Assembly (NCBI GenBank): GCA_021850485.1
Contig: JAJZLY010000025.1
Location: 50,249 to 114,248, forward strand
Source of the DNA: Bacillota bacterium
Lineage (GTDB): Bacteria > Bacillota > Sulfobacillia > JAJZYS01 > JAJZLH01
Length of the DNA stretch: 64,000 nucleotides
Direction: 5' to 3'
Of this stretch, positions 8,533-16,838 are shown piece after piece. The notes beneath the pieces are model-generated. The model was not told the origin of the DNA. It was given only the letters and a program-made list of their open reading frames with translations, and searched no databases. The position numbers were made by a program, and so were the translations under genes. Position 1 is the stretch's first letter; each line of letters begins with the position of its first letter.

Positions 8533-9076
8533 TCGTGACAACAAGACGTAAGGTGAACGTTGTGTGCCAGGAGCGGGCGAGTAGCCTGAATCACCGGTCG
8601 ACCGATCCTTACCATTCTGGCTCCAGCCCAGTTGCTGCCGCAGCCTGTGAATCGGGCCGGAACTCACCGCCACCCGTGGCCAAGATGGCATCAAGAAGTC
8701 GGCATAGCGAGGTCATCAAGTCATGGTTGAGGGCCAGTTGCCACACGCCGTGAGGCGGCGATTCAGGTGGTGGTGCGACAAGCGGACTCTCGCCCCAAAC
8801 TCCCTATGTCGCGATGGCTGATCCGGCGGTCACCGCACACCTGGCCCAGGACACGGCCGAGATGGCTGCCGTGGGAGTGGACCAACGTTCGACGATCATC
8901 TCCGAAAGTGCCACTCCTGACCGGGCCATCGTCTTTGGACCTGGGCCTATGAACTGCGGGCGGTCCTTTCCAGCGCCATACTGCCCGGTGAGGGGCACTT
9001 CCTAGTCCACAGCGCGGCTCATCCGTATCTGCTTGACGCCGCTTTCAGGTTGCGATCCGATAGGAGGGACCCGCCG
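8533..9076. other. Gene-free stretch between lipoprotein 2 and the aminotransferase
   Basis: About 540 bases contain only short overlapping open frames on both strands. None has a good ribosome binding site, a recognisable domain or a consistent codon pattern. A minus-strand frame around 8610-8800 reads as a plausible peptide without a start and could be a decayed gene end. I can name nothing here. Confidence 0.4.
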
Positions 9077-10357
9077 GTGAGATCAGGGGGACAAGCCATG
9101 CAACCAACGGACGACAGCATCCTCGATCTGATGGCCAGCTTCATGAACCCGGGCTTGGCCAGGAGCTTTCGGTTCATGGGCCTGACCGCCTATGAGGTTT
9201 CGGCTGAGGGCGCCTGGGTGACCGCCTCGGACGGCTTTCGCTATCTGGACTTCTCCAGCGGCTACGGCGTGATGGTGCACGGCTACCGGCACCCCCGGCT
9301 TGTGGAGGCGGCCAAACGCCAACTCGACCACCTGGCGCTGTCGTCACGGGTGCTGCCCTCTCGCCAGGCGTCCGAGCTGGCCGCCCTGTTGGCCGACGTT
9401 ACCCCCGGCGACCTCACCTATTCGTTTTTCTCCAACTCCGGGGCCGAGGCGATCGAGGGAGCGATCAAATTCGCCCGGGTGGCCACCGGTCGTACGCATA
9501 TGGTCGCCACCACCGGCGCTTTTCACGGCAAGACCATGGGGGCGCTGACGGCCAGTGGCCGAGATCTCTACCAGCGCCCGTTTAGGCCGCTGGTGCCTGA
9601 TTTCACCCACGTGCCCTACGGCGACTTGGCGGCCGCCGAAGCGGTAATCGGGCCGCAGACAGCGGCCGTGATCGTGGAGCCGATCCAGGGCGAGGGTGGG
9701 GTAGTGGTGCCGCCCGCTGGCTATCTGAGCGGGCTGCAGCGGGCCTGTCGCAAACACGGCGCGCTGCTGGTGATGGACGAGGTGCAAACCGGCATGGGCC
9801 GCACCGGCAAGCTGTGGGCCTGTATGCATGAGGGGATCGAGCCAGACCTGATGGTCATGGCCAAAGGCTTGGGCGGCGGCATTTTGCCCATTGGCGCCAC
9901 CATCGGCACACCCAGGGCGATGGCTTTTTGGGATGAGATGCCCCTGATCCATACCTCGACCTTCGGCGGCAACCCGCTGGCCACAGCGGTGGCGGCAGAG
10001 GCGATCCGGGTGATTGCAGAAGAGGGTCTGGCCGAGCGCGCCCAAGTGCTGGGCAACCGCCTGGCCCGGGTCGGCATAGAGTTGGCTCAGGCTCATCCGG
10101 ATGTGGTCAAAGAGGTGCGCGGCCGCGGCCTGATGGCTGGCTTGGAGGTGGCCCACGAAGGCTTGGGCGGGGCCTTGATGTTTGAGCTGTTCCAGCGCCA
10201 CATGCTGGCGGTCTACACCTTGAACAATCCGCTGGTGATCCGGCTGATGCCGCCTTTGGTCATCTCCGATCAAGACTTCGAAGACGGCCTCTCCCGGCTG
10301 CAAGAGGCGGTTCAAGCCGTCTCCTTGGTGGCCAGCGAACTGACGGGGGGTGCCTAG
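9077..10357 (+). CDS. Class III aminotransferase (ornithine/putrescine/GABA-type)
   Basis: This PLP-dependent fold-type I aminotransferase has about 426 residues. Visible blocks are FSNSGAEAIEGAIKFAR, AFHGKTMGALTASG, VEPIQGEGGV, MDEVQTGMGRTG (the PLP-binding Asp) and MAKGLGGGILPIGA with the Schiff-base Lys. The family transfers the distal amino group of omega-amino acids or diamines to 2-oxoglutarate. The nearby speD makes a polyamine substrate tempting, but sequence alone does not fix it. GTG 9077 has TAGGAGGGA 7 nt upstream; ATG 9098 with AGGGGG is an alternative. It leads a three-gene run with the SRPBCC and glycosyltransferase genes. Confidence 0.85.
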   Translation: MRSGGQAMQPTDDSILDLMASFMNPGLARSFRFMGLTAYEVSAEGAWVTASDGFRYLDFSSGYGVMVHGYRHPRLVEAAKRQLDHLALSSRVLPSRQASELAALLADVTPGDLTYSFFSNSGAEAIEGAIKFARVATGRTHMVATTGAFHGKTMGALTASGRDLYQRPFRPLVPDFTHVPYGDLAAAEAVIGPQTAAVIVEPIQGEGGVVVPPAGYLSGLQRACRKHGALLVMDEVQTGMGRTGKLWACMHEGIEPDLMVMAKGLGGGILPIGATIGTPRAMAFWDEMPLIHTSTFGGNPLATAVAAEAIRVIAEEGLAERAQVLGNRLARVGIELAQAHPDVVKEVRGRGLMAGLEVAHEGLGGALMFELFQRHMLAVYTLNNPLVIRLMPPLVISDQDFEDGLSRLQEAVQAVSLVASELTGGA

Positions 10358-10358
10358 C

Positions 10359-10793
10359 GTGCCCCACGTCGAAAAGAGCCGGGTCCTGCCCTTGCCCTAT
10401 GAGCGGGTGTGGCAGGCGGTGGCCAATGTCGAGGCGTTTTCTAGCTTCATGAAGAGCGTGGACTCGATCACTGTTTTGGAAAAGCGCCAGAACTACTCCC
10501 GAGAAAAATGGGTGGCCCGTCTGCGCGGAGCACCCTTTCGCTGGGAGGAAGAGGACTTTCACTACCCTGAGGAAGGCCGCATCGCCTATCGGCAGACCCA
10601 GGGTGATCTCAAGCAGTTCGAGGGGGAGTGGCGCCTGGAGCGCACGGCGGAGGGCACACGGGTGACCTTCACCTGCGACTTCGACTTTGGCATCCCGATG
10701 ATTTCCACCCTGCTCAACCCGGTCGCCAGTTTGCTGATCGGAGAGAATATCGACGCCATGTTGGATGGCATCGCCGTGGCGTCTCAGGGATGA
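10359..10793 (+). CDS. SRPBCC family protein (polyketide cyclase/START-like)
   Basis: A 144-residue protein with the helix-grip pattern of the SRPBCC superfamily: VEKSRVLPLPYERVWQAVAN at the start, WRLERTAEGTRVTFTCDFDF as the central strands, and a long C-terminal helix (NPVASLLIGENIDAMLDGI). These proteins bind hydrophobic ligands in a deep cavity. GTG 10359 follows a G6 stretch; GTG 10350 is also possible and would overlap the aminotransferase. Its stop overlaps the next start (ATGA), so it is coupled to the glycosyltransferase. Ligand unknown. Confidence 0.78.
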   Translation: MPHVEKSRVLPLPYERVWQAVANVEAFSSFMKSVDSITVLEKRQNYSREKWVARLRGAPFRWEEEDFHYPEEGRIAYRQTQGDLKQFEGEWRLERTAEGTRVTFTCDFDFGIPMISTLLNPVASLLIGENIDAMLDGIAVASQG

Positions 10794-11842
10794 AGGTGCT
10801 GATGGTGCTGCGGCCGATGGCCGGGGGCATGCGCACGGTGACAGATCAATACATGACGCTGCTGGTTGCCGCCGGGGTCGAGGTGGTGGCGGCCGGACCG
10901 AGAGGATCATTGCCGCCCAATGTGCCCGGCCAGGCCCTGGAGATGTTCCCCTACGGTCGCTCCAGCCGGCAGCTGGTGGAACTTGCCGCGTCTTTCCGAC
11001 CGGATCTCTTGCACGCCCACGGCCTGCAAGCTGGGCTGGCCAGCCTCAGCTGCCCGGTGCCGATCGTCTACACCCTGCATGGCTTTGCGCCCAGCGGCCC
11101 GGTCGGTGGGCTGTTTCGGATTCTAGAGGCCAGGGTGATGCGCCAGGCCAAGGCCTTGTCTGCGACCTCAGCCAAGTTGGCTGCAGACGCTGCCCAGCGC
11201 AGTGGACGGGCGGTCAGTACGCTGCCGGTGGCGGTGTCGCTGCCGGCAAACACCCAGCGTCGCCAGCAGTCGGCAGGACCCGTGCTCGGCATCTTGGCCC
11301 GGCTGACAGCGGAGAAGGGGCTCGACGTTGCGCTCTCGGCATTCGCCCGGTTTCTCAGGGCCGAGCCGGATGCCCGCCTGCTGATCGGCGGCGACGGCCC
11401 CTTGGCCGGTGCTCTGAGCCAGCTGGTGGTCGCCAGCGGGCTACAGGATCAGGTGCAGTTTTTGGGTTGGGTCGAGCCCGCGACCTTCTACCGCCAGATC
11501 GACCTCTACACCCAGCCGTCCCGACAAGAGGGCCTGGGATTGGCCGCCCGAGAGGCGGTGGCCTGGGGCCTGCCAGTGGTGGCCAGTGAGGTGGGCGGTC
11601 TGCCGGAAGCGTGCGGCGATGGACTTTGGGCCCGCTATGTGCCGCCAGGCGATGCCACGGCTCTGGCCACTGCCTGGCAGGAGATGCTGGCCCTGGATCA
11701 AACTCAGCTGGCCGAGGCCGGGCGGCGATGGGCGCACTCAGTGGCCGGCCCAGACGCGGTCAGCCAGGCACTGTTTGCCCTCTACCGGCTGGCCCTTTTG
11801 GAGTCTCCGATAGAGCGAGGAAAACAGAGATTACCGGCCTGA
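10790..11842 (+). CDS. Glycosyltransferase family 4-like (GT-B fold)
   Basis: A 350-residue GT-B enzyme. The N-terminal domain starts MKVLMVLRPMAGGMRTV and contains LLHAHG and YTLHG. The C-terminal nucleotide-sugar domain has GILARLTAEKGLDVAL, LIGGDGPL and the retaining E-x7-E region EGLGLAAREAVAWGLPVVAS followed by GGLPE. Such enzymes add a sugar from UDP or GDP donors to a lipid or glycan acceptor. The ATG overlaps the SRPBCC stop by four bases. The acceptor is not predictable. Confidence 0.87.
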   Translation: MKVLMVLRPMAGGMRTVTDQYMTLLVAAGVEVVAAGPRGSLPPNVPGQALEMFPYGRSSRQLVELAASFRPDLLHAHGLQAGLASLSCPVPIVYTLHGFAPSGPVGGLFRILEARVMRQAKALSATSAKLAADAAQRSGRAVSTLPVAVSLPANTQRRQQSAGPVLGILARLTAEKGLDVALSAFARFLRAEPDARLLIGGDGPLAGALSQLVVASGLQDQVQFLGWVEPATFYRQIDLYTQPSRQEGLGLAAREAVAWGLPVVASEVGGLPEACGDGLWARYVPPGDATALATAWQEMLALDQTQLAEAGRRWAHSVAGPDAVSQALFALYRLALLESPIERGKQRLPA

Positions 11843-11926
11843 GACTGAGGAACAAGGAGCCAGCCAAGGAGCCACTCCGACAGACGTCGACTCACCCGGC
11901 CTGGCCGCAGAATTTCCCCGCTTGCG

Positions 11927-11954
11927 TTGACATATGGGGGACGTTTGCTACCAT
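11927..11954 (+). promoter_or_regulatory. Sigma-A-type promoter upstream of speD
   Basis: A perfect TTGACA (11927-11932) and TACCAT (11949-11954) are separated by 16 bases. The distance to the speD start is about 40 bases. It follows the glycosyltransferase gene end by about 85 bases. Confidence 0.65.
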
Positions 11955-11993
11955 GAGTACTGATCTTGAACCGGGAGGGGGCTGGGACGGGGG

Positions 11994-12365
11994 ATGGACG
12001 CACTCGGCCGCCACATCCTGGTAGAGGCCGATGGCTGCGACAGCCAACTGCTCAACGACCCGAACCAAGTGGAAAATATCATGGTTACCGCTGCTCTCAA
12101 GTCCGGTGCAGAGGTACGCGAAGTCACCTTTCACCGATTCAGTCCACAGGGCGTGAGCGGCGTTGTTGTGATCTCGGAGTCCCATCTGGCGATCCACACC
12201 TGGCCGGAGTTCGGCTATGCGGCGGTGGACGTCTTCACCTGCGGCGACCGGGTTGATCCCTGGGAGGCCGTTACCTACATCTTGGAACGCTTTGGCGCCA
12301 CTCAGTACACAACCCAAGAGGTGGCTCGGGGCAAGACCAGGACCATCAAGGCCATCGCCAAGTAG
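11994..12365 (+). CDS. speD: S-adenosylmethionine decarboxylase proenzyme
   Basis: A 123-residue bacterial class 1B AdoMetDC. It makes decarboxylated SAM, the aminopropyl donor for spermidine. Self-cleavage is expected between Glu62 and Ser63 in [12 protein letters not shown], with Ser63 becoming the pyruvoyl group. His68 and Cys83 (FTCGD) sit at the positions of the processing and catalytic residues known from short bacterial SpeD. GGGAGGGGG and GGACGGGGG precede the ATG. No spermidine synthase gene is in the window. The downstream genes handle MTA and SAH, by-products of SAM use. Confidence 0.95.
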   Translation: MDALGRHILVEADGCDSQLLNDPNQVENIMVTAALKSGAEVREVTFHRFSPQGVSGVVVISESHLAIHTWPEFGYAAVDVFTCGDRVDPWEAVTYILERFGATQYTTQEVARGKTRTIKAIAK

Positions 12366-12368
12366 ACA

Positions 12369-12399
12369 ACGGGCCCCGGCCGATGGCCGGGGCCCGTTT
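12369..12399 (+). terminator. GC-rich hairpin between speD and ndk
   Basis: A perfect 13-bp inverted repeat (12369-12381 with 12385-12397) closes a GAT loop. Only TT follows, so termination may be partial and ndk may be read through from the speD promoter. Confidence 0.55.
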
Positions 12400-12420
12400 C
12401 CCAGAATCAGGAGGGATCGC

Positions 12421-12882
12421 GTGCAGCGGACGTTCGTGATGGTGAAACCGGATGGAGTCGGCCGTGGCCTGACCGGCACGGTGATCGCCCGGCTGGAGCG
12501 CCGTGGCTTGCGGCTGGTCGGCATGAAGTTACTGCAGATCCCGCCGGAGTTGGCGGCCAAGCATTACGCCGCCCACCAGGCCAAGCCCTTTTATCCAGGG
12601 CTGATCCGATTCATCACCTCTGGACCGGTCGTGGCCATGGTCTGGGAGGGTGACGACGCCATTTCGCAGGTGCGGACCATGATGGGTCCGACCGATCCCG
12701 GTAAGGCGCCCCCTGGCACCATCCGGGGCGACTTCGCCCTCACCATCGACTGCAATGTGATCCATGGCTCTGATGGGCCTGATGCGGCCGCCAGCGAGAT
12801 CGCCCTCTATTTCAGTGCGGCGGAACTCGTTTCCGTGCCCCGACCGGAAGAGTCATGGATCTATCCCCAGACCTCGCGCTGA
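12421..12882 (+). CDS. ndk: Nucleoside diphosphate kinase
   Basis: A 153-residue NDK that transfers the gamma phosphate of ATP to NDPs through a phospho-His. [10 protein letters not shown] near the N-terminus, the conserved [15 protein letters not shown] block and the active-site NVIHGSD (His115) are all intact. GTG 12421 has AGGAGGG five bases upstream. Its 3' end overlaps the next gene by 28 bases, so the two are co-transcribed. Confidence 0.96.
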   Translation: MQRTFVMVKPDGVGRGLTGTVIARLERRGLRLVGMKLLQIPPELAAKHYAAHQAKPFYPGLIRFITSGPVVAMVWEGDDAISQVRTMMGPTDPGKAPPGTIRGDFALTIDCNVIHGSDGPDAAASEIALYFSAAELVSVPRPEESWIYPQTSR

Positions 12883-13676
12883 TCGCTGGCACCGGCATTG
12901 AGGCCTGGCCCTGGCAAGGGGCCAGGCCCTATGTGGTGCCCACCCCCTACGGCGACGTTTCACTGCAGGTGGCCCGCTTCGCCGGCCAAGACCTGGTGGT
13001 GATGGCCCGCCATGGCGCCGGCCACAGCGTGCCGCCGCACCGCGTGAACAGCCGGGGCATGATCTGGGCGCTGAAGAGCTTGGGTGTGACCAAGGTGGTG
13101 GCCTCATCTGCGGTGGGAGCGGTGGACCCCTCCTTGCACCCCGGTGATCTGCGGGTCATCGACGACCTGCTCGACTTCACCCGCCAGCGGCCGTTGACGT
13201 TTTTCGACGCGCCTGGTCAGGTCCGGCACGTGGACATGACGGCCGCCTATTGCCCCACCTTGTCCGGGTTGCTGAAACGGGCCACCGGCCAGCCGGAGAC
13301 GATGGCGCCTTTGGTTTACGCCGCGATGGAAGGGCCCCGCTTTGAGACACCAGCCGAGATCCGAGCACTGGCCAAACTAGGCGCCCATGTGGTGGGCATG
13401 ACCCAGTCACCGGAGGTGACCTTGGCCCGCGAGGCCGGCCTTTGCTACGCGGCGGTGGCTGTCATCACCAATCCGGCGGCTGGTCTCAGCACGGAAGCGG
13501 TGGAAGAGGCGGCCATTTACGCCGTCTTGGCCAAGGCGCTGGGCCGCTTCCAGCAGTCTTTTTCAGACTTCCTGGACCTGCTTGGCCACGAGAAGCGCTG
13601 CCAGCTGTGCCCAGACGCTGCGCCTGGGCTGTTCCCTCGTCTCGGACTGGACGGGCGAATCGAAGGGGGGGACTGA
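12855..13676 (+). CDS. mtnP: S-methyl-5'-thioinosine/5'-methylthioadenosine phosphorylase (PNP/MTAP family)
   Basis: A 273-residue family 2 nucleoside phosphorylase, with GTG at the start, [14 protein letters not shown] for phosphate and ribose binding, and [13 protein letters not shown] for the 5'-methylthio pocket. Near the C-terminus the base-binding segment reads ITNPAAG. In MTAP enzymes this site has Asp residues that recognise 6-aminopurines; Asn is found in enzymes for 6-oxopurines. This suggests methylthioinosine as substrate, which would fit the deaminase two genes downstream. The C-terminal tail has an unusual CQLC motif. Substrate assignment is inference; family membership is firm. 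Confidence 0.85.
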   Translation: MDLSPDLALIAGTGIEAWPWQGARPYVVPTPYGDVSLQVARFAGQDLVVMARHGAGHSVPPHRVNSRGMIWALKSLGVTKVVASSAVGAVDPSLHPGDLRVIDDLLDFTRQRPLTFFDAPGQVRHVDMTAAYCPTLSGLLKRATGQPETMAPLVYAAMEGPRFETPAEIRALAKLGAHVVGMTQSPEVTLAREAGLCYAAVAVITNPAAGLSTEAVEEAAIYAVLAKALGRFQQSFSDFLDLLGHEKRCQLCPDAAPGLFPRLGLDGRIEGGD

Positions 13677-13678
13677 CC

Positions 13679-14881
13679 ATGACTGAAGGAGACCTGCGCA
13701 TCGACTGGGCCGCATCACGGATGCCGGTACTGGGCGCGATTCGCAAGGATTTTGTGCGCAGGCGGCCGCTTGACGGCGAACGACTGGCGATTTGCATCCA
13801 CCTGGAGGCCAAGACTGCGGTGGTGGCCCTGGCCCTGGCGGAAGCCGGCGCCTCGGTCACGGTCTGCGGCTCGAACCCGCTGTCCACCCAGGACCAAGTG
13901 GCCCAAGCATTAGGCGAACGAGGCGTCGCCGTGTTTGCCCGCCGCGGCATCGACACGGCCACCTATCAGGGCTTTCTTGATCAGGCACTGGAGCGTAAGC
14001 CCACCTTGATCATGGATGACGGCGGCGACCTGGTGCAACGCGCGCTGGACACCAAGCGGGCGTCTGGCATTCGGGGCGGCACCGAGGAGACCACCACCGG
14101 CGTGGTCCGGCTGCGCCATCTGGTCAAGCGGCGGCGTCTGCCCTTTCCGATGGTGGCCGTCAACGACGGCGCCATGAAGCATCTTTTCGACAATCGCTTT
14201 GGCACCGGTCAGTCCGCCCTGGAAGGCGTGATGCGCGCCACCAACATCTCTTTGGCCGGCGCCAGGCTGGTGGTGGTCGGATTCGGCGACTGCGGCGTCG
14301 GCGTGGCCGAGCGCGGCCGCGGCCTGGGCGCAGCTGTGGCGGTGGTGGAGGTCGACCCGGTGCGCGCCAACCTAGCCCACTTCGACGGCTTTCGGGTCTT
14401 GTCCATGGACCAGGCGGCCCGCTGGGGCGAGGTGTTCATCACCGTCACCGGCAACCGCCAGGTGATCCGCGGCCGCCACCTGGACCAGATGCAAGACGGG
14501 GCCATCTTGGCAAATGCCGGCCACTTCGACGTCGAAGTGGACAAGCCGGCCCTGGTCCGCCGGTCGCAGCTGGTGGAGGAGGTCAGACCCAACGTGCAGG
14601 CCTTTCGCCTGAAGGGCGGGCGCAGCCTCTACCTGCTGGCAGATGGCCGTCTGGTCAACTTGGTCGCAGGCGACGGCCACCCGATCGAGATCATGGACCT
14701 GTCCTTCAGTGTGCAAGCCCTCAGCCTGGCCTACTTGGCGGCAACCCCGCCACCGCCGGGGCTGCATCCGGTTCCCGCCGCCATCGACCGGCAGGTGGCA
14801 GAGCTGAGCCTGGCGGCCCGCGGCATTACCCTGGAGCGGCTGACCGCTGGCCAGCGCCGCTACCTGGACGGCAGCGTGTGA
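13679..14881 (+). CDS. ahcY: Adenosylhomocysteinase
   Basis: A 400-residue NAD-dependent enzyme that splits S-adenosylhomocysteine into adenosine and homocysteine. Conserved blocks are IHLEAKTAVVALALAEAGA, CGSNPLSTQDQVA, GGTEETTTGVVRL, NDGAMKHLFDNRFGTGQS, the Rossmann motif GFGDCGVG, ANAGHFDVE and GDGHPIEIMDLSF. It lacks the long insertions of eukaryotic enzymes. The ATG at 13679 is preceded by AAGGGGGGG and starts two bases after the phosphorylase stop. Its own stop overlaps the deaminase start (TGATG). Confidence 0.93.
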   Translation: MTEGDLRIDWAASRMPVLGAIRKDFVRRRPLDGERLAICIHLEAKTAVVALALAEAGASVTVCGSNPLSTQDQVAQALGERGVAVFARRGIDTATYQGFLDQALERKPTLIMDDGGDLVQRALDTKRASGIRGGTEETTTGVVRLRHLVKRRRLPFPMVAVNDGAMKHLFDNRFGTGQSALEGVMRATNISLAGARLVVVGFGDCGVGVAERGRGLGAAVAVVEVDPVRANLAHFDGFRVLSMDQAARWGEVFITVTGNRQVIRGRHLDQMQDGAILANAGHFDVEVDKPALVRRSQLVEEVRPNVQAFRLKGGRSLYLLADGRLVNLVAGDGHPIEIMDLSFSVQALSLAYLAATPPPPGLHPVPAAIDRQVAELSLAARGITLERLTAGQRRYLDGSV

Positions 14882-16182
14882 TGCAAACCCCAACGACTTG
14901 GATCAAGAGTGCGGCCACCCTCACCCCGAGCGGGTTCGTGGAGCACGCCACCGTGCAGGTGGCGAGCGGACAGGTGGTCGGCGTGTGGGCCGAGGGCGAG
15001 GCGCCAGCGCCGCAGTCTGCCGATCAGGTCCTGGATCTGGGAGCGCAGTTGGTGCTACCAGGCTTCGTCAACACCCACACCCACGCCGCCATGAATTTGC
15101 TGCGCGGCTTTTCCGACGATTTGCCGCTCGATCCGTGGCTGAAAGAGCACGTCTACCCGGCGGAGGCCAGGTTGCAGCCGGGAGACATCGGCTGGGGCAC
15201 CAAGGCGGCGCTTTTGGAGATGATCGCCTCTGGCATCACCACCTTCGTGGACATGTACTTCGCCTTGGACGAAGTGGCCGCAGCCACGCGTGAGTCCGGC
15301 ATCAGGGGGGTGCTGGGCCGGGGGCTGGTCACGGTCGCCGGCCGGGGTCAGGAGGCCCTGGCCGAGGCCTGCGACTTCCATCGGCGGATGCAGGGCAGTG
15401 CCGACGGCCGGATCACCACCTGGCTGGCGCCACACGCCCCCTACACCACCACGCCGGAGTTTCTGGAAGAGGTGGGTCAGGCGGCCCGTGCGCTCGGCAC
15501 CGGCGTCCACATCCATCTGTCCGAGACCACACGTGAGGTCGCCGACTGCCAAGCGCAGTACGGCGTCAGTCCTTTTGGCCTGATGCGCAAGGTCGGTCTT
15601 GACCGCCAGCCGCTTTTGGCGGCGCACGCCGTACATCTCACCGATGATGACTTGGCGAGTTTCGCCGAGTGGAAGCCGGGCATCGCCCACAACCCGATCT
15701 CCAACCTGAAGATGGGCTGCGGCATGGCTCCTGTGGCTCAGCTCCTGGCACTGGACATGCCGCTCGGACTGGGCACAGATGGCGTGGCGTCGGCCAATAG
15801 CTTGGACTTCTTTTTGACCATGAAGGCCTCGATCTGGGGTGCGCGCGGGATCACGGGCGACCCTTCTTGGCCCAACGCCGAACAGATCCTGCGCGCCGCC
15901 AGCTGGGGTGGGGCCCGGGCCGTTGGCCTTGACCAGGTGACTGGGGCAATCGCCCCGGGCCTCGCCGCCGACCTGATCGGCGTCAGCCTCACAGGAGCGG
16001 GCCTCGAGCCCGTCCATGACCGCACGTCGGCGCTGGTCTACTCCGCCACCGCAGCGGCCGTGAAGACCGTTTTGGTGAACGGGAAACTTGTTTACCAAGA
16101 CGGTGCTTTTCTAACCCTCGACCAAGAGGCGATCTTGGCGCACGCCGCAGAGATCTCGCGCCGTCTGGTGGCGGTGAACTGA
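14881..16182 (+). CDS. mtaD: 5-methylthioadenosine/S-adenosylhomocysteine deaminase
   Basis: A 433-residue amidohydrolase of the MTA/SAH deaminase group. The metal ligands are in VNTHTHAAMNLLRGF, HIHLSETTREV, AAHAVHLT and LGTDGVAS; PLDPWLKEHVYPAE is a signature of this family. It should deaminate MTA to methylthioinosine (and SAH to SIH) in the cytoplasm, in line with the proposed oxopurine preference of the phosphorylase in the same operon. The ATG overlaps the ahcY stop by one base. Confidence 0.88.
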   Translation: MQTPTTWIKSAATLTPSGFVEHATVQVASGQVVGVWAEGEAPAPQSADQVLDLGAQLVLPGFVNTHTHAAMNLLRGFSDDLPLDPWLKEHVYPAEARLQPGDIGWGTKAALLEMIASGITTFVDMYFALDEVAAATRESGIRGVLGRGLVTVAGRGQEALAEACDFHRRMQGSADGRITTWLAPHAPYTTTPEFLEEVGQAARALGTGVHIHLSETTREVADCQAQYGVSPFGLMRKVGLDRQPLLAAHAVHLTDDDLASFAEWKPGIAHNPISNLKMGCGMAPVAQLLALDMPLGLGTDGVASANSLDFFLTMKASIWGARGITGDPSWPNAEQILRAASWGGARAVGLDQVTGAIAPGLAADLIGVSLTGAGLEPVHDRTSALVYSATAAAVKTVLVNGKLVYQDGAFLTLDQEAILAHAAEISRRLVAVN

Positions 16183-16232
16183 GTGCCTTCGGCTATACTC
16201 AGGGGGAGTCTCAACCAGAAGATGGAGGCCGC

Positions 16233-16838
16233 ATGCAGATTCTCCTGATCCGTCACGGCCAGACTGAGTGGAACGCGACCAATACGCTGCAGGGGCAAAC
16301 CGATGTGCCGCTCTCTGAACTTGGTGTCAGCCAGGTGCAGCGCCTGCGTCCGGTCATTCGGGCCTGGCAGCCTGATCTGGCTTGGGTCAGCCCGCTGCTG
16401 CGCGCTCAGCAGACTGCCGACATCTTGCTGGCAGGCCTGGAGCAGGTCCGGGTGGAGCAGGTGCCTGCCCTGATGGAGCGAGCCAACGGCTGCCTGGAGG
16501 GGCTGACCCGGGACCAACAGACCCAGCAGTTCCCGGAGGTGTTGCACGCCCTTCGCCAGGACCCGGTGCACGCCACCATCCCCGGCGGCGAGTCGCTGAC
16601 CGATTTCTGGCAGCGGGTGGTGCCGGTGATGGATCAGCCAGTCTCAGCTCAGCGCTTGGCGATCATCGCCCACGGCGGGTCAATCCGGTTGCTGGTCAGC
16701 CACTTCCTGGGGCTCGGCGTCGATCACCTGGTGCGCGCACACTTCGACAACGCCTGCTACTCACACACGGAGCGGCTCGGGGAGCCGCCACGGGAGGTGC
16801 GCTACCGGGTGCACAGCATCAATGTCCAGCCCAGCTGA
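16233..16838 (+). CDS. Histidine phosphatase family protein (phosphoglycerate mutase-like)
   Basis: A 201-residue branch 1 histidine phosphatase. The phospho-accepting His is in LLIRHGQTEWN, with partner residues in SPLLRAQQTADI, a GESLTDFWQR block and IIAHGGSIR (second His). Substrates range from sugar phosphates to alpha-ribazole phosphate; none is indicated here. TGGAGG precedes the ATG. A TATACT box at 16194-16199 may be a -10 element. The gene overlaps dinG by 17 bases. Confidence 0.87.
   Translation: MQILLIRHGQTEWNATNTLQGQTDVPLSELGVSQVQRLRPVIRAWQPDLAWVSPLLRAQQTADILLAGLEQVRVEQVPALMERANGCLEGLTRDQQTQQFPEVLHALRQDPVHATIPGGESLTDFWQRVVPVMDQPVSAQRLAIIAHGGSIRLLVSHFLGLGVDHLVRAHFDNACYSHTERLGEPPREVRYRVHSINVQPS

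Noticed and set aside
8814..9005. Plus-strand 63-codon open frame
   Set aside because: No ribosome binding site or recognisable domain, and a mirror frame of similar length exists on the other strand.
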